DNA from: Halomarina salina
GTDB taxonomy: Archaea > Halobacteriota > Halobacteria > Halobacteriales > Haloarculaceae
Assembly: GCF_023074835.1 (NCBI RefSeq)
Contig: NZ_JALLGW010000006.1
Coordinates: forward strand, 1 to 64,000
Direction: 5' to 3'
DNA length: 64,000 nt
Shown: in pieces, positions 32,750-42,125 of the stretch
Numbering within the stretch: the first letter of the stretch is position 1
Layout: each line of letters starts with the position of its first letter
Program-made: the position numbers and the translations under genes
The notes under the pieces: generated by a model
What the model was told of the DNA's origin: nothing
What the model saw: the letters and a program-made list of their open reading frames with translations, nothing else
The model's database searches: none

Positions 32750-33943
32750 ATGCAGACACCGGACCACGAGTCCACGACCGGTGACGCGCTCCGTTTCCGT
32801 CACGAACGCGTCGACGACAGCCCTCCCGTCGGCCTCCTCAGTACGTGCGAACCGACCGACCTGACCGGCAACGGCCGACCGGACGTCATCGTGAGCGGTC
32901 TCGGTGCCCGTCCCGAGCTCTCCGTCGCGGGCAAACGCATCCTCGTCCGCGAGCTGCCGGGGATGGAGGCGCTGTTCCAGCGCCTGGAGACGCCCGTCGT
33001 CTGGTACGAGAACCGCGGGCCGGGCGACTGGGAGCGCCACGCGCTCACGACCGACCGCGACCTCCACCTCGACGTGGGGGCGTGTCTCGCCGACATCGAC
33101 GGCGACGGCCGAACCGACTTCCTCGTCGGCCAGGGGTACGGCCGCTCGGACGTCTACTGGTTCCAGCAACCCGAAGACCCCCGCGAGGAGTGGCGCAAGT
33201 TCCTCGTCACCGACCGCTTCCAGAAGTACCACGACCTGCTGGTCGCGGACGTCGACGACGACGGCGACGAGGAGCTGATCGGTCTCTCGCAGGAGGCCGA
33301 AACGGTGTTCTACTACGACGTCCCCGCGGACCCGACGGTCGAACCGTGGCCCGAGGCGAACTGCCACGTCGTCGACGAGGGCGTCGACCTCGAAGGACTG
33401 TGGGTCGGCGACATCGACGGCGACGGCCGCTCGGAACTCGTCGCCGGGCCGCACGTCTACCACCGCACCGACGACGGCTGGGAGCGCGAGGTGGTCGCCG
33501 ATGGCTGGGAGAAGACGCGCGTCGCCGTCGCGGACCTTGACGGCGACGGCGAGCCGGAACTCCTCCTCAGCGAGGGCGACGCACCGCTGTACGGCACACA
33601 CCCCGGCCGCGTCGGCTGGTTCGACTACGACGGCGAGACGTGGACCGAACACCTGCTCGCCGACGAACTGTACTGCCCGCACAGCCTGCAGGTCGGCGAC
33701 CTGACCGGCGACGGCCACCAGGACGTCCTCGTCGGGGAGATGGCCCACCGCCACAACGACGACCCCGTGCTGTACGCGTTCGTCAACCGCGGCGACGGGA
33801 CGTTCGACCGGCAGGTCGTCGCCGAGGGCGTCGAGACCCACGAGGCGAAACTGGTCGACGTGGACGGCGACGGCCACCTCGACGTCGTGAGCAAGTCCTA
33901 CGGCCCACGAAAACACGTCGACGTCTGGTACAACGTGGACTGA
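32750..33943 (+). CDS. FG-GAP/VCBS repeat (beta-propeller) protein
   Basis: 397 residues from ATG 32750. Repeated Ca-binding-like loops every 50-60 residues, such as DIDGDGRTDFLVGQ, DVDDDGDEELIGL, DIDGDGRSELVAG, DLDGDGEPELLLSE, DLTGDGHQDVLVGE and DVDGDGHLDVVS, predict a seven-bladed propeller of FG-GAP type. There is no signal peptide or membrane anchor, unusual for a family that is mostly extracellular, so it may be cytoplasmic. ATTACCATA at 32717 (-33) is a weak relative of the recurring box. Function unknown; relatives bind carbohydrates or proteins. Confidence 0.85.
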   Translation: MQTPDHESTTGDALRFRHERVDDSPPVGLLSTCEPTDLTGNGRPDVIVSGLGARPELSVAGKRILVRELPGMEALFQRLETPVVWYENRGPGDWERHALTTDRDLHLDVGACLADIDGDGRTDFLVGQGYGRSDVYWFQQPEDPREEWRKFLVTDRFQKYHDLLVADVDDDGDEELIGLSQEAETVFYYDVPADPTVEPWPEANCHVVDEGVDLEGLWVGDIDGDGRSELVAGPHVYHRTDDGWEREVVADGWEKTRVAVADLDGDGEPELLLSEGDAPLYGTHPGRVGWFDYDGETWTEHLLADELYCPHSLQVGDLTGDGHQDVLVGEMAHRHNDDPVLYAFVNRGDGTFDRQVVAEGVETHEAKLVDVDGDGHLDVVSKSYGPRKHVDVWYNVD

Positions 33944-34043
33944 CGACTTCGTCCCATGGTATCGTAACACATACCGGTTCTTCTCGCCGGTTATGAACTG
34001 GTAGCGCTACCGCTAGTTCCTGTTTTAGGCATTATATCTCCAT

Positions 34044-34052
34044 CTAACAATA
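34044..34052 (+). promoter_or_regulatory. NTAACAAAG-type promoter box
   Basis: CTAACAATA, 39 bp before the ATG at 34083, the same distance as at 4380. Confidence 0.4.
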
Positions 34053-34082
34053 CCGGTCGTTCGTAATAGTCGCGTCCGCAGG

Positions 34083-35891
34083 ATGACAACTAAATCCCTC
34101 GCGGTCGCGTTCGCCGCCCTGACGGTCCTCTCCGGTGTCGTCGCCGGCGTCGCCGTCACCGGGACGGCCGCCGCGGCCCCCTCCGACGTCTCGTCGTGTA
34201 CGGTCATCGACGAACCCGGGGAGTATCGACTGACGACCGACATCACCAACGAGAGCACCTCGAGTTGTATCGAGATCGAGGCCGAGAACGTCACGTTCGA
34301 CGGCGACGGTCACACCATCGACGGCGTGGACGGTGACGGGAGCGGCATCCTCTCCGGGTACGGGGAGGACGTCGTGAAGAACGTCGTCGTCCGTAACTTC
34401 GAATCCGGCCTGGTCGTCAACACTAACAACGTCGACGTTCAGGATAGCGTCTTCGCCGACAACACGGTCGGCGTCCAGGCAATCATGGGCGGCGGCGTCT
34501 TCGAGAACGTCACCGTGACGCGGAACGTCAACGGCGTCGAGTCGACCGGGGCCCTGACGTACCGCGCGAGCAGCATCGTCGACAACGAGGAGAACGGCAT
34601 CGAGGGTGGGACGTACGCCGACCCGACCCTCGAGGGCAGCCTCGTCGCCGACAACGGTGAGAGCGGCATCTCGGTCACCGACGGTACCATCACCAGCGAG
34701 AACACCACCTACCGGAACAACGGTGGCTACGGCTTCACCATCGCTCTCGGGACCGTCGACTCGACCGACGACACCATCGTCGACAACGCGGCCGGTGGCG
34801 TCCACAGCAGCGGTGAGACCAGCCTCGACGGAACGACCGTCGAGGACAACGGCGGGAACGGTATCGACAGTACCCAGACCGACCTCGGCTACACCGGTCT
34901 CGACGTCACCGACAGCGTGATTCGCGGCAACGACGGCGACGGCGTGCTGGTCGGTCTCCCCTACGGAAGCGCGGAGATCCACGGCAGCGTCATCGCCGAC
35001 AACGCCGATCTCGGCGTGAACAACACCGGTTCCGAAGTGGCCAACGCGACGGGTAGCTTCTGGGGCGCGAGCGACGGTCCCTCCAGCGCGGACGACGAGG
35101 ACGCCCCGTTCGCGGACCCCGAGACGGGAGCCCTCGCGAACGGCAGCGGTGACGGCGTCAGCGAGAACGCCAGCCAGTCGGGCGTCTCGAACGTCCACTT
35201 CGATTCGTACCTGACCGAGAACCCGTTCGCCGACGACGGTGACGACGGGACCGACGACGGTGACGACGGCACCGATGACGGTGCAGACGACGGCCAGGAC
35301 GACTCAGACGACGAATCGAACGAGTCGGACGACGGCACCAGCGGTGACGACGGTGCCAGTGACGGTGACGATTCCGAGAACGACTCGGATGACTCCGACG
35401 ACGATGCTGACGACGGGCAGAACGGCGACGACGGCCAGAGCGGCCAGGACTCGCCCGCCTACCAGATCGACGTCGCGACGGGCGACGTCATCGAGCAGCT
35501 GGGTGTCGACGGCGACGACGCCGACGACGCACCCGACTTCTACGGCGAACAGGGTCGCCTCCTCCAGGCGACGACGATGACCGCCGACGGTGCGGTCACC
35601 GGCGCGTACGCGGTGCCCGACGGCGAGGTCACGAAGTCCCTGAACGGCTGTGCGGTCAGCTACGAGGCGGTGAGCTACGACGCCTCCAGCGGCGAGGTCA
35701 CGCTCGACGTGAGCGTGAGCGACGACGCGAACTGCGAGGACGTGACGCTGACGCTCGCCGGGTACGAACTGCCCGGCGACGACACCACGTTCGTCCGCGA
35801 GCACGCGGACGGCCAGGAACTCGTCGACCACCGGACCGTCACGCTCGCATCCGGCGACGACACGACGGTCACCATCGACCTCGACGGCTGA
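34083..35891 (+). CDS. Secreted NosD-like beta-helix protein with Asp-rich linker
   Basis: 602 residues. Sec-type signal (about 1-36, LAVAFAALTVLSGVVAGVAV then Ala-rich cleavage region). Beta-helix of short repeats (about 40-375) with NosD/periplasmic-copper-binding character: GEYRLTTDI, FDGDGHTIDGV, DNTVGVQ, NNGGYGF. About 75 residues of Asp/Gly/Ser linker (near 385-460) join it to a C-terminal domain (about 465-602) with two Cys (NGCAVSYEAV and DANCEDVTL) that may form a disulfide. Probably a surface or secreted glycan-associated protein. No C-terminal sorting motif seen. Confidence 0.85.
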   Translation: MTTKSLAVAFAALTVLSGVVAGVAVTGTAAAAPSDVSSCTVIDEPGEYRLTTDITNESTSSCIEIEAENVTFDGDGHTIDGVDGDGSGILSGYGEDVVKNVVVRNFESGLVVNTNNVDVQDSVFADNTVGVQAIMGGGVFENVTVTRNVNGVESTGALTYRASSIVDNEENGIEGGTYADPTLEGSLVADNGESGISVTDGTITSENTTYRNNGGYGFTIALGTVDSTDDTIVDNAAGGVHSSGETSLDGTTVEDNGGNGIDSTQTDLGYTGLDVTDSVIRGNDGDGVLVGLPYGSAEIHGSVIADNADLGVNNTGSEVANATGSFWGASDGPSSADDEDAPFADPETGALANGSGDGVSENASQSGVSNVHFDSYLTENPFADDGDDGTDDGDDGTDDGADDGQDDSDDESNESDDGTSGDDGASDGDDSENDSDDSDDDADDGQNGDDGQSGQDSPAYQIDVATGDVIEQLGVDGDDADDAPDFYGEQGRLLQATTMTADGAVTGAYAVPDGEVTKSLNGCAVSYEAVSYDASSGEVTLDVSVSDDANCEDVTLTLAGYELPGDDTTFVREHADGQELVDHRTVTLASGDDTTVTIDLDG

Positions 35892-35948
35892 GAAAGCACA
35901 GAGAACGGACGACCGACCTTTTCTTCGACGCTCGACGAGGAGCGACGC

Positions 35949-36131
35949 TCAGCGCGATTCGCTCAGGTCGACACAGGACTCGGGGGCCGCGCGCATCCAC
36001 CGGCCGACGTCGACCGCGCCCTCCTCGGGCGTCGGGTCGTGGAACAGCAGCTGGCCGTCGTCTGTCTGGGACGCCACGATGTCGATCGGTTCGTCGTCGG
36101 CCACTCGAACGTCGGGTTCACTCGCTTCCAT
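35949..36131 (-). CDS. Small acidic protein, function unknown
   Basis: 60 residues with the segment VADDEPIDIVASQTDDGQLLFHDP, a layout I have the impression of in other small haloarchaeal proteins, and the conserved-looking GRWMRA near the C-terminus. No cysteine or membrane segment. Its acidic composition matches the proteome. Product unknown. Confidence 0.7.
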   Translation of the reverse strand: MEASEPDVRVADDEPIDIVASQTDDGQLLFHDPTPEEGAVDVGRWMRAAPESCVDLSESR

Positions 36132-36239
36132 GACTGTTCATATGGTAGGACTGTAAGGACTTAGGAAACGACGGGCTACCCGCTCCCTACACGATGTTCA
36201 CGAGCGACTACCGTCGGCTTCGGGCGTGATAACGAGGGG

Positions 36240-37073
36240 CTACGGTCGGGACGTCTCCAGAAGTGTGGCGAGACGCGGGTCGAACTTCGGGTCGATGCGG
36301 GGGTGGTCGCGGGTGACGGTCATCGGGCAGTCGTCGGGGGCCTGTGACTCGTCCTGGCTGAACAGGTACTGGGGCCACTCCAGGTCGCCCTCGACGCCCC
36401 AGTCGCCCAGGTCGGCGTGGGGACAGACGCCGTCGTAGGACTCCAGTCGGTCCTGGATGACGTCGCGGGCGTGCTGCCCGGCGTCGGTGTCCGCGGTGAC
36501 GCCCAGGTTCTCGAACAGGGCGCGGGGCTGGAACGTGATCTCCAGGCCGACCGGGCAGTAGCGGCTCGTACGCTGGTCGTAGAACGGCGCACGGCACGTC
36601 GGGAACATCGGGACGCCGCCGAAGGAGAACTCCCACTCGCTGTCGTCGGGGTCCGTCGGGATGTCGTCGGGCCACGGGGCCGGGTCGTGGACGTGGAGGA
36701 ACTGGAGGACGTGCCAGAGCGCCTCGTGGTAGTCGGCCTCCGTCCGCACGTCCGGTGAGGGCCGGAAGAACGTCACCAGCGACGCGCGGTCGGAGTGGTC
36801 CTCGTAGATCTGCAGATACTCGTACAGCGTGTCCCGCAGGCCGAGCAGGGCGTCCCGGTCGGTCATCGACGGGACGGCGGTGTACAGCGGGTCGCCCGCG
36901 CGCACCGACTCGCTGCCGAAGTGGCACGGGAACGGTGTGTCGTTTCGCTCGCCGAGCAGGCCGTCGCGGAACGTCCGCCAGTGGTCGGCCAGCCACGCGG
37001 GCGCGTCGTCGGCCTCGGCCCGCGCCGCCATCGTCGCCTGGTCCTGCAGCGCCCCCTCCCCCGGTTCGTTCAT
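36240..37073 (-). CDS. YqcI/YcgG family protein
   Basis: 277 residues from ATG 37073; the longer frame to 37208 is Arg/Ser-rich and unlikely. Family-typical segments: FPCHFGSESVRAGDPLYT near 48, YHEALWHVLQFLHVHDPAPWP near 118, FSFGGVPMFPTCRAPFYDQR near 152 and LEITFQPRALFENLG near 182. The family is widespread in bacteria and haloarchaea with no settled function. It stands alone between a small acidic-protein gene and a repeat tract. No link with polysaccharide genes. Confidence 0.88.
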   Translation of the reverse strand: MNEPGEGALQDQATMAARAEADDAPAWLADHWRTFRDGLLGERNDTPFPCHFGSESVRAGDPLYTAVPSMTDRDALLGLRDTLYEYLQIYEDHSDRASLVTFFRPSPDVRTEADYHEALWHVLQFLHVHDPAPWPDDIPTDPDDSEWEFSFGGVPMFPTCRAPFYDQRTSRYCPVGLEITFQPRALFENLGVTADTDAGQHARDVIQDRLESYDGVCPHADLGDWGVEGDLEWPQYLFSQDESQAPDDCPMTVTRDHPRIDPKFDPRLATLLETSRP

Positions 37074-37236
37074 GGTCTCACTCGGGAGTCGTCGAACTTG
37101 TGACCATCGGAGCGCGCGTCGAGCGGGTCCGAGCGAGGCAGTCGACGGCGACGGGAGCGTTCGAGCGCGAACGGTGCACGACCCGAACAGCCTCGTAACT
37201 ATTGACATCGTACAGACAGACGCGGCGCGTACGCGT

Positions 37237-37275
37237 CGCGTCAGAGGCGCGTCAGAGGCGCGTCAGAGGCGCGTC
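37237..37275. repeat. 11-bp tandem repeat, 3.5 copies
   Basis: CGCGTCAGAGG at 37237-37247, 37248-37258 and 37259-37269, then a partial CGCGTC to 37275. It lies in the gap between two minus-strand genes; a possible slippage tract. Confidence 0.9.
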
Positions 37276-37327
37276 GGGGCCCGATAGCCGGGGGCCGTAC
37301 CGGATTTTTCGAGAACGGCCGGGAGAA

Positions 37328-37666
37328 TCAGAGGACGAGCAGGTTCGTCACGACGGCGACGCCGACGCCGACGAGCACGAAGCCGAGGTAGAGCAGCAGG
37401 TTGAGCCGGATGAGCGAGAGCGCGCCGCCGATGGAGTCGTCGCGGGTGACGCTCGCGCCGCTCGCGGCGGCCACCCGGCGGTGCAGTCGGACGTGGAGCG
37501 CCGCGTACACCGCGATGATCAGTGCGAACACGCCGAGGGTCGCGAGCACGAGCAGCGACTCGCGCAGGACGACGCCGGCCACGAGTGCGACGACGGCGAC
37601 GACGAACACGACGTTCATGCCGAGGCTCAACTGTCGAGCCGTGGCGATGTCTGCATCGTTCGACAT
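37328..37666 (-). CDS. Small membrane protein (three helices)
   Basis: 112 residues from ATG 37666. Hydrophobic segments near 17-35, 39-58 and 87-110, separated by a basic loop HVRLHRRVAAASG. No family recognised. In-frame extension to 37765 is Arg-rich and unlikely to be coding. Confidence 0.75.
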   Translation of the reverse strand: MSNDADIATARQLSLGMNVVFVVAVVALVAGVVLRESLLVLATLGVFALIIAVYAALHVRLHRRVAAASGASVTRDDSIGGALSLIRLNLLLYLGFVLVGVGVAVVTNLLVL

Positions 37667-37715
37667 ACTCAGACGGTCACCCAACGTTCGGCATAGCGGT
37701 TTCGGTCTCGCCCGC

Positions 37716-37898
37716 CTACGCCACCGGTGTGGTGGCACAGGCGAGGACCGAGAGCAGGAACGCACCTACTCCACCCGCCAGTGCGACGGCGAAGGGGACA
37801 CCCGCGCTGGCCGAACTCGCGAGTGCCGTCGCCGCCACGACGAGCGGGACGGTCGTGGTCGCCGAGAGGTCGTTCGTGGGCGGGGCCGGTCGGCTCAC
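37716..37898 (-). CDS. Small membrane protein at the end of a mini-gene cluster
   Basis: 60 residues with two hydrophobic stretches (about 16-33 and 34-56). It starts 5 bp after a 31-codon ORF and ends a run of four tiny, close-spaced minus-strand ORFs from 38401. The tight spacing is the best evidence that it is real. Confidence 0.5.
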   Translation of the reverse strand: MSRPAPPTNDLSATTTVPLVVAATALASSASAGVPFAVALAGGVGAFLLSVLACATTPVA

Positions 37899-37903
37899 GC
37901 CGA

Positions 37904-37999
37904 CTACCCCTCGTCCGGTGCGACGCGCTCCTCGTCGTCACCCTCGCTGCCGCTGCCGCCGTCGCTCGGCGGGAGTGGCGTGTCCGAGGCCGACGGCAT
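37904..37999 (-). CDS. Tiny acidic ORF in a mini-gene cluster (31 aa)
   Basis: Reads MPSASDTPLPPSDGGSGSEG and continues acidic to a TAG at 37904. Its ATG overlaps the stop of the preceding ORF (TGATG at 37997-38001). No domain; included because of the coupled layout. Confidence 0.35.
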   Translation of the reverse strand: MPSASDTPLPPSDGGSGSEGDDEERVAPDEG

Positions 38000-38205
38000 C
38001 AGCACCAGTCGACGACGTCGCAGAGGAGGTCCTCCTCGACGGTGAACCACTGCGTGGCGAGCGCGGCCCCCTCCGCTTCGGGGTCGTACACCGTCACGAC
38101 GCCGTCGTCGGTCGGGTCGGGCGCGTGTGCGAGGTCCCGCTCGGCGGTCGGTTCGACCGCCGTCGTCGAGACGCCGTCAGCGCCGTCCGTGCCGTCAGTT
38201 CTCAT
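37999..38205 (-). CDS. Small protein in a mini-gene cluster, function unknown
   Basis: 68 residues from ATG 38205, overlapping the preceding ORF by 11 nt. Ends VTVYDPEAEGAALATQWFTVEEDLLCDVVDWC: an alpha/beta-looking end with an aromatic QWFT and two Cys near the C-terminus. No family named with confidence. Confidence 0.6.
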   Translation of the reverse strand: MRTDGTDGADGVSTTAVEPTAERDLAHAPDPTDDGVVTVYDPEAEGAALATQWFTVEEDLLCDVVDWC

Positions 38206-38401
38206 CGTTCGCGAGGGGGCCGTCCTCGGCGTACTCGACGCAGGCACGCAGTTCGGCGGCGATGGTCTCGACGCGGTGGGAGAACTCCGCGGCGTCGTCG
38301 TCCGTGACGATGCCGCCGGTCCACAGCTCCTCGACGAGCGATTCGAGTTCGGTTTCGGTGCGATCGATGTCGTCCAGCAGGGTCGTGTCCTCTCGGCTCA
38401 T
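38195..38401 (-). CDS. Small helical protein heading a mini-gene cluster
   Basis: 68 residues from ATG 38401. Predicted helical and acidic (DIDRTETELESLVEELWTGG, then FSHRVETIAAELRACVEYAE), suggesting a helical hairpin. It is the first of four overlapping or adjacent small ORFs. The layout resembles a small protein complex or toxin-antitoxin-like unit, but no family match is apparent. Confidence 0.6.
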   Translation of the reverse strand: MSREDTTLLDDIDRTETELESLVEELWTGGIVTDDDAAEFSHRVETIAAELRACVEYAEDGPLANDEN

Positions 38402-38646
38402 GACATCCACTGCTCGTCACCCTGTCCCCATGTCGATTACAGGTACAGACGTTCGACCCCCGCTCCGGCGGAGGCTACGTGTATAGCGCTCTCCTCGGCC
38501 ACGTGCAATTCTCATGGACGCGACAGTAATCCTCCGAGGATAGTCCCGCGAGACGGCTCTCGCGGCGTCTCGGTGGGGGAACACCGCGAACGCCCGACGG
38601 CGTGGTCGTCGACAAGCGTTTTCGCGTGCTGCACGTAGGAGCGGAC

Positions 38647-39543
38647 ATGCGACTCGCCGTCCGTCTCGCGCTGGCGGTCGTCGGCGTGGCCGTCCTCGCG
38701 ACGTACCTCGCCGGTGCGGTGCTGGTGACCGCCCTGCTCGTCGACGTCGCTCGCGGCGTCGACCCCGCGACGTTCCTCGCCTCGTTCGCCCTCCTCACGG
38801 TCGCGCTGGGGTATCTGAGCTACCGCACCGGGACGGCCCGCGTCCTCGCGGGCATCGACGCGAGTGACCTTCCCCGCGAGCGCGCACCGCGACTGTACGC
38901 CCGCCTCGACGACCTGTGTGACCGCATGGACCTCGACGTTCCCCGGCTGATGCTGGTCCGGACGCGGACCCCGAACGCGTTCGCGCTCGGTAGCACGGTC
39001 GTCCTCGACCGCGCGCTGTTCCGTCTGCTCTCGCTCGACGAACTGACGGCCATCCTGGCCCACGAACTCGCGCACGTCGAGCGCCGCGACGGCCTCGTGA
39101 GTTCGCTCGTCTACAGCCTCGCACAGACGCTCGTCGGACTGCTGGCGCTCGCGCTGTTCCCGGTCGCGCTGGTGCTGTCGGGGGTCGCCCGGGCGACCGC
39201 GCTGGCCGCCGGACAGCCACTGGACTGGCGGACGACGCTCGCGGGCCGGGTCAGGACGCGCCTCGACAGGCTGGTCGCGGGCCTCCTCGTCGCGAGCTCC
39301 GCGCTCGTGATGGCGCGCTCGCGTCGCCGGGAACTCGCCGCGGACGACCGCGCCGCCGAGGTGACGGGCGACCCGATGGCGCTGGCGCGGGCGCTCGCCC
39401 GCATCGAGGGGCCGACGTGGCCGTTCGTCCGCGAGGAGAGTCCGATGTCACGGCTGCTCGCGACCCACCCCGACACCGACGAGCGCATCGAGCGACTGCG
39501 CGAGCGGGCGGACCGGACGGCGACGCGTATCGAGATACGGTGA
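38647..39543 (+). CDS. M48 family membrane metallopeptidase (HtpX-like)
   Basis: 298 residues from ATG 38647. Two N-terminal membrane segments (about 3-27 and 36-55), then FALGSTVVLDRALF and the zinc motif AHELAHVERRDG with HExxH at 139-143. A further hydrophobic segment follows near 160-180. A Glu in RRELAADDRAAEV near 225 should be the third zinc ligand. HtpX-type enzymes degrade misfolded membrane proteins. It is not linked to the small minus-strand genes upstream. Confidence 0.92.
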   Translation: MRLAVRLALAVVGVAVLATYLAGAVLVTALLVDVARGVDPATFLASFALLTVALGYLSYRTGTARVLAGIDASDLPRERAPRLYARLDDLCDRMDLDVPRLMLVRTRTPNAFALGSTVVLDRALFRLLSLDELTAILAHELAHVERRDGLVSSLVYSLAQTLVGLLALALFPVALVLSGVARATALAAGQPLDWRTTLAGRVRTRLDRLVAGLLVASSALVMARSRRRELAADDRAAEVTGDPMALARALARIEGPTWPFVREESPMSRLLATHPDTDERIERLRERADRTATRIEIR

Positions 39544-39564
39544 CCGGCGGACTCGGCGACGGCC

Positions 39565-40146
39565 TCACTGCTCGGTCTCCCGTGACCCCTCGTCGAACTC
39601 GTCGCCACTGGAGAAGCCACAGGAGATGATGCGGATGAGTGCCGCGGAGGCCGACTCGTCGGCGTCCTCGACGCGGTCGGGGTCGGCGGCGACGAGCATC
39701 CCGGAGGTCGGGTCGGGCGCGCCGGGCAGGAACACCATCACGTCGCCGTCGGGCGCGCGGACGCCGGTCCGGAAGCCGGTCATCCACTGGCCGGGCCAGG
39801 ACTCCACCTTCACCGGTTTCCGGGTGCGCTCGTCGTTCGCGAGCAGTCGCCGCGTGGTGAACTTCGCGGCGTTGTAGACGACCCGGAGGACCGGCAGGCG
39901 GTTGGCCGTCGCGTCCATCGCGTCGTCGACGAACGGGCCGAGCGCGGTGCTCATCACTCGGCCCACGGTGATGACGACGCAGACGAACCCGATCACGACG
40001 AGGGCGACGCGGACCGGGGCGGGGTAGCCCTCGGGCACCCCGAGGGAGGCGACCCACGTGTACAGGATGGCACAGACCGCGACGACGAGCGCGACCGGCA
40101 CGACGAGCGCCAGCCCCCGCACCATGTCGCGTCGCCACGATTCCAT
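39565..40146 (-). CDS. DUF502 family membrane protein
   Basis: 193 residues from ATG 40146. Two N-terminal hydrophobic segments (about 8-28 and 38-60), then VVYNAAKFTTRRLLANDE and the family's GVRAPDGDVMVFLPGAPDPTSGML near 120-145. DUF502 proteins are found across archaea, bacteria and plants with no agreed function. Convergent with the M48 protease gene, 21 bp apart. Confidence 0.88.
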   Translation of the reverse strand: MESWRRDMVRGLALVVPVALVVAVCAILYTWVASLGVPEGYPAPVRVALVVIGFVCVVITVGRVMSTALGPFVDDAMDATANRLPVLRVVYNAAKFTTRRLLANDERTRKPVKVESWPGQWMTGFRTGVRAPDGDVMVFLPGAPDPTSGMLVAADPDRVEDADESASAALIRIISCGFSSGDEFDEGSRETEQ

Positions 40147-40245
40147 TGCCAGCGGAAGGGACGGGGACGGCAAGGGGGTTTCGGTTACCTCACTGTGTTC
40201 CGAAACGATCCGTGAAGCGGGTCGCTCGTCGGCGCTCGCTCGGAT

Positions 40246-41550
40246 TCAGTCCGCGGTCGGCAGGCCGCTCGCGACCTCTCGCGCCTTCTCGCGGATGGCC
40301 GCCGCGTCGCCGGTGGCGAGTTCGCCGTCGTCGTACAGCACCTCGCCGTCGACCATCGTGAACCGCACGTCGTCGCCGTGAGTGGCGAACACGAGATGCG
40401 AGAGGACGTCGTGGAGCGGCGTCGCCCGCGTCAGGTCCGTGGTGAGCCCGACGACGTCGGCCTTCCAGCCCTCGCGGAGGCAGCCGACGTCGTCGAATCC
40501 TGCAGCAAGCGCGCCGTTGCGCGTCGCCATCTCGAACACCGTCCCGGCGGGCGTCGCCGTCGGGTCGAGCGCCTCGACCTTCTGGAGCAGACTGGCCTGG
40601 CGCATCTCGGTGAACGCGTCGAGCGTGTTGTTGCAGGGCGGCCCGTCGTTACCGAGCGCGACGTTGATACCCCGGTCGAGGTAGTCGACGACCGGCGCGA
40701 CGCCCGAAGCGAGTTTCATGTTCGAACTCGGGCAGTAGGTGACGTGCGTTCCCGTCTCGGCGAGCACCTCGCGTTCCGACTCGCTCGTGTGGACGCAGTG
40801 AGCCAGCACGACGTCCTCGCCCGTCAGCCCCACCTCGTCGAGCCAGTGGACGTTGCGCATCCCGGTCTCGGCCTCGACGGCCGCTATCTCGTCGCGGTTC
40901 TCCGAGGCGTGGGTGTGGATGCGGACGCCGTCGTTGGCGTCGGCGATGTCGCGGACGCCGCGCAGGCACGCCTCGGTGCAGGAGACGGCGAACCGCGGCG
41001 TGAGCGCGTACTGGATGCGCCCGTCGTGCGTGTCGTGGTGGCGGTCGACGAGTCGCTTCGACTCCCGCAGCGCGGCGTCGGTGTCCTCCTCCAGCCCGTC
41101 GGGCGAGTCCTTGTCCATCAGCACCTTCCCGATGCGCCCGCGGATACCCAGCTCGCCCGCCGCCTCGAACGCCTCGTCGGCGTGGTTGACCGAGAGGTGG
41201 TCGACGACGCCCGTGACGCCGGATTCGAGACACTCCAGGTAGCCCAGTTCGGCGGCGACGCGCATCCCCTCGGCGTCGAGCGACGCCTCCATCGGCAGGA
41301 CGTGCTCGAACAGCCAGTCCAGCAGTGCGGTGTCGTCGGCGATGCCCCGCCCGAGCGACTGGACGGAGTGGACGTGCGCGCCGACGAGGCCCGGTGCGAG
41401 CACGTCGAACTCGCGGCGCTCGTGGTCGGGGTAGCGGTCGCGGAGGGCCTCGCGGTCCCCCACGGCGGCGATGCGGTCGCCGTCGACGACCACCGCGCCG
41501 TCGTCCACGACGGTCGTCGCGTCGGCGACGACGGTTCCCTGTAGTAGCAT
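40246..41550 (-). CDS. Amidohydrolase (nucleoside/thioadenosine deaminase-like)
   Basis: 434 residues from ATG 41550; upstream in-frame sequence is not coding-like. Metal and active-site motifs: GLVGAHVHSVQ near 60 (HxH), HTHASEN near 205, VLAHCVH near 250, and GNDGPPCNN near 304 with the conserved Asp. This pattern is the metal-dependent deaminase branch (5'-deoxyadenosine / S-adenosylhomocysteine / MTA deaminases and TrzN-like enzymes). Val instead of Thr in HVH and GNDGPPCNN in place of GTDGAASNN are mild variants. The exact purine substrate is unresolved. It has a canonical CTATTTCGG TATA element (minus strand, near 41583). Confidence 0.88.
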   Translation of the reverse strand: MLLQGTVVADATTVVDDGAVVVDGDRIAAVGDREALRDRYPDHERREFDVLAPGLVGAHVHSVQSLGRGIADDTALLDWLFEHVLPMEASLDAEGMRVAAELGYLECLESGVTGVVDHLSVNHADEAFEAAGELGIRGRIGKVLMDKDSPDGLEEDTDAALRESKRLVDRHHDTHDGRIQYALTPRFAVSCTEACLRGVRDIADANDGVRIHTHASENRDEIAAVEAETGMRNVHWLDEVGLTGEDVVLAHCVHTSESEREVLAETGTHVTYCPSSNMKLASGVAPVVDYLDRGINVALGNDGPPCNNTLDAFTEMRQASLLQKVEALDPTATPAGTVFEMATRNGALAAGFDDVGCLREGWKADVVGLTTDLTRATPLHDVLSHLVFATHGDDVRFTMVDGEVLYDDGELATGDAAAIREKAREVASGLPTAD

Positions 41551-41722
41551 TCCCTCACGGTGTGAGAGCCGCGGCCGAAATAGTCCGTCGGTTCGCTCGC
41601 GAGGGACGTCGGGAGGGTCGACGAGCGTCGAGTCGGACACTTCTGCCGGAACCGAGCCGCACGCGTAAGCACCCCGCGTCGGCAGCCCACAGGCAGAAAC
41701 GTCCGAGCCTCTAGCTAGTGGT

Positions 41723-42034
41723 GTGGCTGACTCAACGACACAGACCGGGGAGCAGGACGCCCCCGGCGAGCGACTGACCGGTGACCAGTCCGACTCGCAG
41801 CGCGAACCCGGCCGCAACGAGTCGATGAACCAGAGCCAGCGCGAGAACCTGACCGACCTCGTCCGGTCGGGCGACCCCATCGCGCTGGCCGCCATCGCCT
41901 CGGTGGCGCTCTCGCTGTTCACGTTCTACGGCCGGAAGAACAAGCAGCAGGGCATCTTCGTGGGCCTCTGGGCACCGACGCTGCTCGCGGTAGCGAACTA
42001 CGTCGACCGCCGGGCGAACGAAGACGGAAACTGA
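41723..42034 (+). CDS. Small protein with a membrane segment
   Basis: 103 residues from GTG 41723; ATG 41825 is an alternative. The N-terminal half is polar and rich in Gln/Glu/Ser. One or two hydrophobic segments lie near 52-70 and 77-92. A T5 run at 42056-42060 soon after the stop may serve as a terminator. No family recognised. Confidence 0.65.
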   Translation: MADSTTQTGEQDAPGERLTGDQSDSQREPGRNESMNQSQRENLTDLVRSGDPIALAAIASVALSLFTFYGRKNKQQGIFVGLWAPTLLAVANYVDRRANEDGN

Positions 42035-42125
42035 ACCGCGGCCGACGACCGACCAATTTTTGCCGACAATCGCCGGACTGCGCGGCCCCAACGCCGAAGA
42101 GTGAGGCGCGCGTCGTGACCACCAG

